From: UMGS1590 sp036303105
GTDB lineage: Bacteria; Bacillota; Peptococcia; Peptococcales; Peptococcaceae
Length of the DNA: 64,000 bases
Assembly: GCA_036303105.1 (NCBI GenBank)
Contig: JAXJBF010000135.1
Coordinates: forward strand, 1-64,000
Reading direction: 5' to 3'
Positions within the stretch are counted from its first letter, which is position 1. Each line of letters begins with the position of its first letter. The position numbers and the translations under genes were made by a program. Of this stretch, positions 59,435 through 64,000 are shown piece after piece. The notes beneath the pieces are model-generated. The model was given only the letters and a program-made list of their open reading frames with translations. It was not told where the DNA came from and made no database searches.

Positions 59435-60436
59435 TTAACTTTTTTTCATCTTTTTCCGTGCGCGGCGTTCCAGCGCGCTCCAGAAGCAGCCCACCGCGAT
59501 ACAGAAAGCATCGCCGATGAGCACTTCCACTGGCAGCGGCAATCCACTGAGCGGCGCACTCCAATGCAGGCGGAAAAAGAGCATCTGAAACAGATAGATC
59601 GTCCAGGTGGAGCGCCCAATCGTGCGCACCACGGTGTGCAGCTTGCCCGGCAGCTGCCGGTATTCGAAGAAATAGAAGGCGAACACCGCCACGGCAATAT
59701 AATAGAAGCTGGCGTACACATTGGTGTTGAGCCAGTAAGTCGTCAGCGGCCAGTCGAGGCCGTAAAATTCCAGCGCCGTGATATAGCCAAGGCTGAACAC
59801 CGCCCCCAGCGCCACCAGCCACAGGCGCACGCGGCTGCGCCACAAATAGAAATACAGCCCAAAGGCCGCAATGAACAGATAGCGGATAAAGAGCAGGCGG
59901 TTCAGCGCCCGCGGAATGTCCAGCGCGCCCACGGCAAATTCATAGAGCATGTCCAATAAGAGCGCCGCCACAAGCGTCTGTGTCGGCCAGCGGCGCAAAA
60001 GCAGGTACAAGAGCGGCGCCAAAAGCAAAAACTGCCAGTAAATGCAGAAGAAATAGCCGCCGTGGCTGCCGCCATTGAGCCCGCCGCTGATGTAAGCGTA
60101 GAGCAAATTTCCCAGCGAAAAACGCTCGCCCAGCCAGAGATTGGCCCCCAGCTCCACCACAAAGAGCAGCGTGTACGCCGGCAGAATACCGCCAAATTGC
60201 TTCTTCAGCTGCGCCGGTGCATAGAGCGCACCCAGCGTGTCCAGCCCGTGGCGTTCCGCCGACATGGCAAAATTATAGCTCGAAATAAACATAAACAGCG
60301 GCATCCCCATCTGAATCACATAGATGAAGAGCGGAAAATCCTTTTCGCTGTACGTAAAAAAATGCGTCGTCACCACCAGCACAATGGCAAACGCCTTGAG
60401 ATAATCAATGATCGGAATGTAATGTTTCTGCGCCAT
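59435..60436 (-). CDS. Membrane acyltransferase (acyltransferase_3/OafA-like)
   Basis: About 333 residues with around ten membrane helices. The N-terminal block HYIPIIDYLKAFAIVLVVTT followed by HFF carries the family His. Further helices such as LLAPLLYLLLRRW. Such proteins O-acetylate or O-acylate cell-surface polysaccharides; a substrate cannot be named. Start taken at ATG after GGGGAGG. Codes at high G+C. Single gene, divergent from the small acidic protein gene. Confidence 0.8.
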   Translation of the reverse strand: MAQKHYIPIIDYLKAFAIVLVVTTHFFTYSEKDFPLFIYVIQMGMPLFMFISSYNFAMSAERHGLDTLGALYAPAQLKKQFGGILPAYTLLFVVELGANLWLGERFSLGNLLYAYISGGLNGGSHGGYFFCIYWQFLLLAPLLYLLLRRWPTQTLVAALLLDMLYEFAVGALDIPRALNRLLFIRYLFIAAFGLYFYLWRSRVRLWLVALGAVFSLGYITALEFYGLDWPLTTYWLNTNVYASFYYIAVAVFAFYFFEYRQLPGKLHTVVRTIGRSTWTIYLFQMLFFRLHWSAPLSGLPLPVEVLIGDAFCIAVGCFWSALERRARKKMKKS

Positions 60437-60598
60437 GACAGCCTCCCCGCAACACACAACGTTTTTTCACTACGATTATACAGCAGATTGCGGTGTTTGC
60501 CAAAGTTTTCCAAACTTTTTCGCATTCCGCCTATACGCCGACGCGCCGGTCGTGCTATAATCCCTATAGACGATAAAAGTTTGAAGGAGGCATTTTTT

Positions 60599-60868
60599 AT
60601 GCAGCATACGACCAATACTCATATTATTTTTGCAGACAGCGCCGACGACGCCAAGGCACAGTTCCTCGCCCTGGGTGTAAAACCAGACGAAGATCCAAAC
60701 GCTCAGCTCGACATCTGCAAATGCACCGAAGAAGAAGACTTCGACTTCGAATCCCCATTCAACCTCATCGGTGAAGTATCGCTGAGCCCTGAATACATGG
60801 AAAAGATCAACACCGATCCACAGCGCGCTTACGTGCTCTACTACATCGAAGAAACCGACAACGCATAA
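60599..60868 (+). CDS. Small acidic protein, function unknown
   Basis: An 89-residue, strongly acidic protein: MQHTTNTHIIFADSADDAKA, then DLDICKC-like segment (AQLDICKCTEEEDFDFESP) and the end DPQRAYVLYYIEETDNA. No signal peptide or known motif. ATG with GAAGGAGG upstream, so well translated. Followed by a strong terminator and then yigZ. Homologous family not recognised. Confidence 0.7.
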   Translation: MQHTTNTHIIFADSADDAKAQFLALGVKPDEDPNAQLDICKCTEEEDFDFESPFNLIGEVSLSPEYMEKINTDPQRAYVLYYIEETDNA

Positions 60869-60880
60869 GGATCATCCAGC

Positions 60881-60905
60881 GCCTGCCTTCGGGCAGGCTG
60901 TTTTT
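60881..60905 (+). terminator. Terminator after the small acidic protein gene
   Basis: GCCTGCC TTCG GGCAGGC followed by TGTTTTT. Confidence 0.88.
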
Positions 60906-60922
60906 GTGAAAGGAGGTGCCAC

Positions 60923-61579
60923 ATGGACCCACTGGACCCACAATCACCGGACGAATACCAAAGCGTCGCCGCCTACGGCGAAGATGAATTCATCATCGAA
61001 AAATCGCGCTTCATCGGCTACGCCCTGCCCGTCGCCACAGAGGACGAAGCCCGCGGCTTCATCAAAGAGCTGCGCGAGCTGCATCCCCAGGCCACCCACG
61101 TCTGCTCGGCCTGGATCATCGGCCGCGGCGGGCTCACCATGCGCTTCTCCGATGACGGCGAGCCTTCCGGCACCGCCGGCGTGCCCATGCTGGAAGTGCT
61201 GAAAAAAGAAGGCCTCACCGACGTCGTCGTTGGCGTCGTGCGCTACTTTGGCGGCGTCAAGCTCGGTGCCGGCGGCCTCATCCGCGCCTACACCCGCGGC
61301 GCCGTGGTCGGCCTCGAAGCCGCCCGCATCACCACCTGGACGCGCCACCGCGCCCTCACCCTCTCGGCCGACTACAGCTTCCAGGGCACCATCAGTCACC
61401 AGCTCGAAAAAACCGACTGGCTCCTGGAAGACACCACCTACGACGACCGCGTCCACTACCGGCTCTACATCCCCGCCGACGAAGAAGACGCCGCCAGCGC
61501 CCAGATCGCCAACTGGACCAACGGCCGCGCCGATCTCGACTGGGGCGCCCTCTGCTACAAAGGACGCAAGCAAGCCTGA
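60923..61579 (+). CDS. YigZ/IMPACT-family protein
   Basis: A 218-residue protein of the universal YigZ/IMPACT family: FIIEKSRFIGYALPVATEDE, the central block MRFSDDGEPSGTAGVPMLEV, then VVVGVVRYFGGVKLGAGGLI and RAYTRGAVVGLEAA, and a C-terminal DUF1949-type domain. Proposed to act in translation or proteolysis control, not settled. ATG after AAAGGAGGTGCC. High G+C third positions. Confidence 0.93.
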   Translation: MDPLDPQSPDEYQSVAAYGEDEFIIEKSRFIGYALPVATEDEARGFIKELRELHPQATHVCSAWIIGRGGLTMRFSDDGEPSGTAGVPMLEVLKKEGLTDVVVGVVRYFGGVKLGAGGLIRAYTRGAVVGLEAARITTWTRHRALTLSADYSFQGTISHQLEKTDWLLEDTTYDDRVHYRLYIPADEEDAASAQIANWTNGRADLDWGALCYKGRKQA

Positions 61580-61588
61580 ACCACCAAC

Positions 61589-61622
61589 GCAGCCTTCGGC
61601 TCACTGCCGGGGCTGCTTTTTT
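61589..61622 (+). terminator. Terminator after the YigZ-family gene
   Basis: GCAGCC-TT-CGGC / GCCG-GG-GGCTGC followed by TTTTTT. Confidence 0.8.
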
Positions 61623-61631
61623 CATGCCCGC

Positions 61632-61660
61632 AAAAAAACACGCGGCACAAAGCCGCGTGT
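61632..61660 (-). terminator. Terminator of the second large stalk-domain gene
   Basis: ACACGCGGC / GCCGCGTGT with 5-nt loop and TTTTTTT on the minus strand, 5 bp past the stop codon. Confidence 0.9.
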
Positions 61661-61665
61661 CTCGA

Positions 61666-62625
61666 TCAGTTCATCGCCTCAAAGGCTTCCAGCGCGTTCA
61701 GCGCGATGACGTGCCGCTCATCGCCATTGGTGGCAATGAGATCGTTGCCGTCGATCTGCAGCTGGCAGCGCACAATCTCAAAGTTCATGTGATACGTCGT
61801 GGTTGTCGGTGCATCACCCAGCGTTGTCGCATACAGCGTCGTTGGATCGTTGTCCGCGCTGTTCCAGCCGCCGGCGTTCATGTTGGCCGTCGTATACAGC
61901 CGCTCGCCGTCCACCGCAAAGCCGCCCGAGCCCGGCACATCGCAGAGATAAGTCAGCGTGCCGTCGTCCTCCACGCGAAACAGCGGAATCGGCTGATCAA
62001 ACACACCCTCGCAGTTGATGCGCAGATAAATCACATCGTTGCACACCACCTGCGTCACCGGCTCAATCACCACCGACATGTCTGCCACGCCCTCCAGATC
62101 GAAGCCCTTCGGCAGCGCGGCCTTGTGAATGCCGTCCTCATCGGCTCGCAGCAGCTTGTCGCCAATCACATCATAAAGCGGCGCATCGTCGCAATACAGC
62201 CACACCACCCGCGTGGCGTTGTCCCAGTACACACTGCCGAACAGCTTGCCAAAATCGCGCACCGGCAGATACACATGACCATCCCGCTCCAGCGGCGCCG
62301 TCTTAAAGCGGCCCTTCTTGTCGTTGAAGGTGTAGCTGCGACTGCCCACCTCAAGCCAGAGATCCACGCCTTTTGTTTCATTGAAAATATGGATCTTGCC
62401 GTCGTCCTCCTTGGCCGTGAAGCCCAGCCCATCGCTCACCAGCCCCAGCGGCATCATCGTGCGCCCGCTGTCGCTGATGTACACAAAGCCCATCTCCGAC
62501 GAACCGCCGTAGCTCCCCTGATCGTTGATGCGAAAATACACCTGCTCCGATTCCGCCTGCGCCGCGCCCGGCCACAAAAACGCCGCCGCACACACCAGCA
62601 CCACCAACACCATGCGCCACTTCAT
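61666..62625 (-). CDS. Secreted stalk-domain (copper amine oxidase N-terminal-like) protein, paralogue
   Basis: A 319-residue exported protein with a signal peptide to about residue 28 (AQA-ES) and the same two-part layout as the protein at 22691-23623: stalk-type repeats (ISDSGRTMMPLGLVSDGLGF; LERDGHVYLPVRDFGKLFGS; YWDNATRVVWLY) and a beta-rich C-terminal part (YATTLGDAPTTTTYHMNFEI). ATG with AAGGATGGGG upstream. The two are clear paralogues; function at the envelope unknown. Confidence 0.78.
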   Translation of the reverse strand: MKWRMVLVVLVCAAAFLWPGAAQAESEQVYFRINDQGSYGGSSEMGFVYISDSGRTMMPLGLVSDGLGFTAKEDDGKIHIFNETKGVDLWLEVGSRSYTFNDKKGRFKTAPLERDGHVYLPVRDFGKLFGSVYWDNATRVVWLYCDDAPLYDVIGDKLLRADEDGIHKAALPKGFDLEGVADMSVVIEPVTQVVCNDVIYLRINCEGVFDQPIPLFRVEDDGTLTYLCDVPGSGGFAVDGERLYTTANMNAGGWNSADNDPTTLYATTLGDAPTTTTYHMNFEIVRCQLQIDGNDLIATNGDERHVIALNALEAFEAMN

Positions 62626-62859
62626 CGCACATCCCCATCCTTTCTCTGTCCCTGTGCATCCTTGTTATAAATCTATCATACCACCGCCGCCCGCAAAAAA
62701 CTTGAATATTTTCTTAATATTTCGCAGCACCGCCCTGTTGATGCGTTTCAAAAGACCACCACCGTCAGCCTTTGCCACTTGACATAAAATCATTGCAATT
62801 ACTACAGGAATAGAGGATAATAAGGGAAATGGAATTTCTCAAAAAGGAGGCGACCCACG

Positions 62860-63969
62860 TTGCTTTTAGACTACGAACTTCCAACCCATGTCATACTCCA
62901 GAAAGATGCCCTGGCTGAACACGCCCAGCTCATCGCCGCCATGGGCCAGCACGCCATGCTGGTCATGGACGCCGGCCTTGACGATGCCCACCCGGCAAAG
63001 CAGGAAATCCTCTTCTGTCTCGATTTTAACGATATTGAACGCACCATCTACCTGCACACCCGCAAAGTGGCGCCCGGCATCGCCAACCTCGAAGCCGGCG
63101 CAGCCCTCGCCCGCGAAAGCCAGGTGGATTTTGTCATCGCTGTTGGCTGTGATGCCACCCTCGAAGCCGGCAAAGGCATCGCCCTGCTGGCCGCGCAAAG
63201 CATCGACAACGCCACGCTGCTGCAAACCGACATCGCCCGTCCGCTGCCGATCGTCTGCATTCCAACAGAGCCAGGCAGCGGCACCGAAGTCACCCCAGAG
63301 ATCCACGTCGCCCAGAGCGGCCTCGATCGCCTCACCCTCGTGCGCAACCCGCTGGCCAGCCCTAAGCTGAGCCTGCTCGACCCGCGCTACACCCTGCACA
63401 TGCCGCGTGACATCGTCGTGTCCAACTACATCAAATCCCTCGGCCGCGCCGTCGAAGCCGTCACCTCGGAAAAAGCCAACCCGATCAGCGACGCCATCGC
63501 CATCGCCGCCCTCGGCACCGCCAGCGAACTCGCTGACAAACTCAACGACCCTGAAACCGACATCGACGAGGACATCCACGAACAGCTCATGCTCGCCGCC
63601 AACCAGGCAGGCCTGGCCATTGCCGCCAGCGGCGCCAACCTCATGGAAGCCCTCGCTTCACCGCTGACCTACGTCAGCCCTGTGCACCTCGGCCAGGCCT
63701 ACGGCCTCATTCTGCCGCCGGTGCTCTCCTACCTCATCGAACGGGCACCGCTGGTCAGCGACGTCATCATGCAGAGCCTCTACGTCAACACCCTTGAAGA
63801 CCTCGAGGACTGCCTCTGGAACCTCATCGGCGAAATCACGCCAATCACCCCCGATGACCTCGAACGCTGCGCCAATGCCGCAGCCGCCAACCCCCTCATC
63901 AAAAACGGCGTCCTCTCCCTCGAGTTTAAGGAAATCGCCAGCTGCTACGCCCACCTCCTGGTCGAATAA
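62860..63969 (+). CDS. Iron-alcohol-dehydrogenase-family protein lacking metal ligands
   Basis: A 369-residue protein with the fold of group III (iron) alcohol dehydrogenases. Aligned by eye with FucO/AdhB, most defining residues differ: the GGGS nucleotide loop reads VGCDATLE, the metal Asp and His of the GxDAxxHA helix read Lys and Arg in NYIKSLGRAVEA, and the third ligand (His of VHGMAHPLG) is Glu in LMEALASPL. PTEPGSGTEVTPE is kept. TTG start after AAAAAGGAGGCG. Possibly a pseudoenzyme or a new dehydrogenase group. Confidence 0.8.
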   Translation: MLLDYELPTHVILQKDALAEHAQLIAAMGQHAMLVMDAGLDDAHPAKQEILFCLDFNDIERTIYLHTRKVAPGIANLEAGAALARESQVDFVIAVGCDATLEAGKGIALLAAQSIDNATLLQTDIARPLPIVCIPTEPGSGTEVTPEIHVAQSGLDRLTLVRNPLASPKLSLLDPRYTLHMPRDIVVSNYIKSLGRAVEAVTSEKANPISDAIAIAALGTASELADKLNDPETDIDEDIHEQLMLAANQAGLAIAASGANLMEALASPLTYVSPVHLGQAYGLILPPVLSYLIERAPLVSDVIMQSLYVNTLEDLEDCLWNLIGEITPITPDDLERCANAAAANPLIKNGVLSLEFKEIASCYAHLLVE

Positions 63970-64000
63970 CCACAGGCGGCGCAGCTCCACCACAGCTTTA

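Overview
The window looks like chromosome of an anaerobic, Gram-positive-type Bacillota (Clostridia or a relative), probably host-associated. Evidence: SLH-domain and stalk-domain (copper amine oxidase N-terminal-like) surface proteins, a dockerin-bearing M60 mucin-type peptidase, ECF-type vitamin transporters, FMN and yybP-ykoY (Mn) riboswitches, type III pantothenate kinase, a tungstate transporter, and Tn4451/clostridial mobile-element debris. No respiratory or aerobic genes are seen. Genus cannot be fixed from the sequence alone. Most of the window reads as roughly half G+C, with two exceptions: an AT-rich island (about 15.1-22.2 kb) and an AT-rich AlbA/Schlafen-type gene (56.8-58.5 kb).

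Layout. 0-4 kb: minus-strand operon of a fumarase/aspartase-superfamily lyase, an aldehyde dehydrogenase and a zinc alcohol dehydrogenase, behind a long AT-rich leader with a palindromic operator. 4.5-4.9 kb: membrane-tethered Xre regulator. 5.1-12.3 kb: decayed mobilizable element (MobC, a relaxase head fused by deletion to a serine-recombinase tail, TnpV, small transposon proteins). Its cargo includes an FMN riboswitch, a broken RibU, a flavin/ferredoxin protein, a zinc macrodomain protein, a SirTM sirtuin and a KTR protein, plus an FMN-binding protein, an NAD(P)-binding protein and a divergent Rrf2 repressor with three clear operators. 12.5-14.9 kb: tungstate ABC transporter whose binding protein appears circularly permuted. 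15.1-22.2 kb: AT-rich island with a LysR regulator, DASS transporter, phosphodiesterase-family hydrolase, zinc-ribbon protein, soluble ABC ATPase and an unknown protein. 22.2-30.3 kb: orphan HicB, stalk-domain protein, SLH protein with a cohesin-like N-terminus, and a 1666-residue M60 peptidase with a dockerin. 30.5-37.4 kb: two MFS paralogues, a cytidylate-kinase-like protein, an AraC regulator, a DUF6110-type protein and a heavy-metal P-type ATPase. 37.5-40.1 kb: stalk-domain protein, upp, glyA.

40.4-45.7 kb: radical SAM peptide (RiPP) locus with an ACGX-repeat precursor, SPASM maturase, ConA/LamG-like protein, nitroreductase, a second SirTM gene whose macrodomain partner is reduced to a remnant, azlC/azlD, and a divergent HxlR regulator. 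45.8-50.5 kb: heterodimeric ABC exporter and divergent LysR gene. 50.5-56.5 kb: thioredoxin-like protein, dusB, two TerC genes behind an Mn riboswitch, and an rnz-coaX-ECF pantothenate operon with a leader hairpin. 56.7-64 kb: AlbA/Schlafen-like protein, GNAT, tRNA-Gln, acyltransferase, small acidic protein, YigZ, a second stalk-domain secreted protein, and an iron-ADH-family protein that has lost most of its metal ligands.

Best candidates for new biology: (1) the circularly permuted TupA; (2) the ACGX RiPP operon joined to a SirTM; (3) the FMN-riboswitch-controlled macrodomain/SirTM operon without a GcvH-L carrier; (4) the putative cohesin-dockerin pair linking an M60 mucinase to SLH wall anchors; (5) the AT-rich transporter/hydrolase/zinc-ribbon/ABC-ATPase island. 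Domain calls come from reading motifs by eye; no database search was run.
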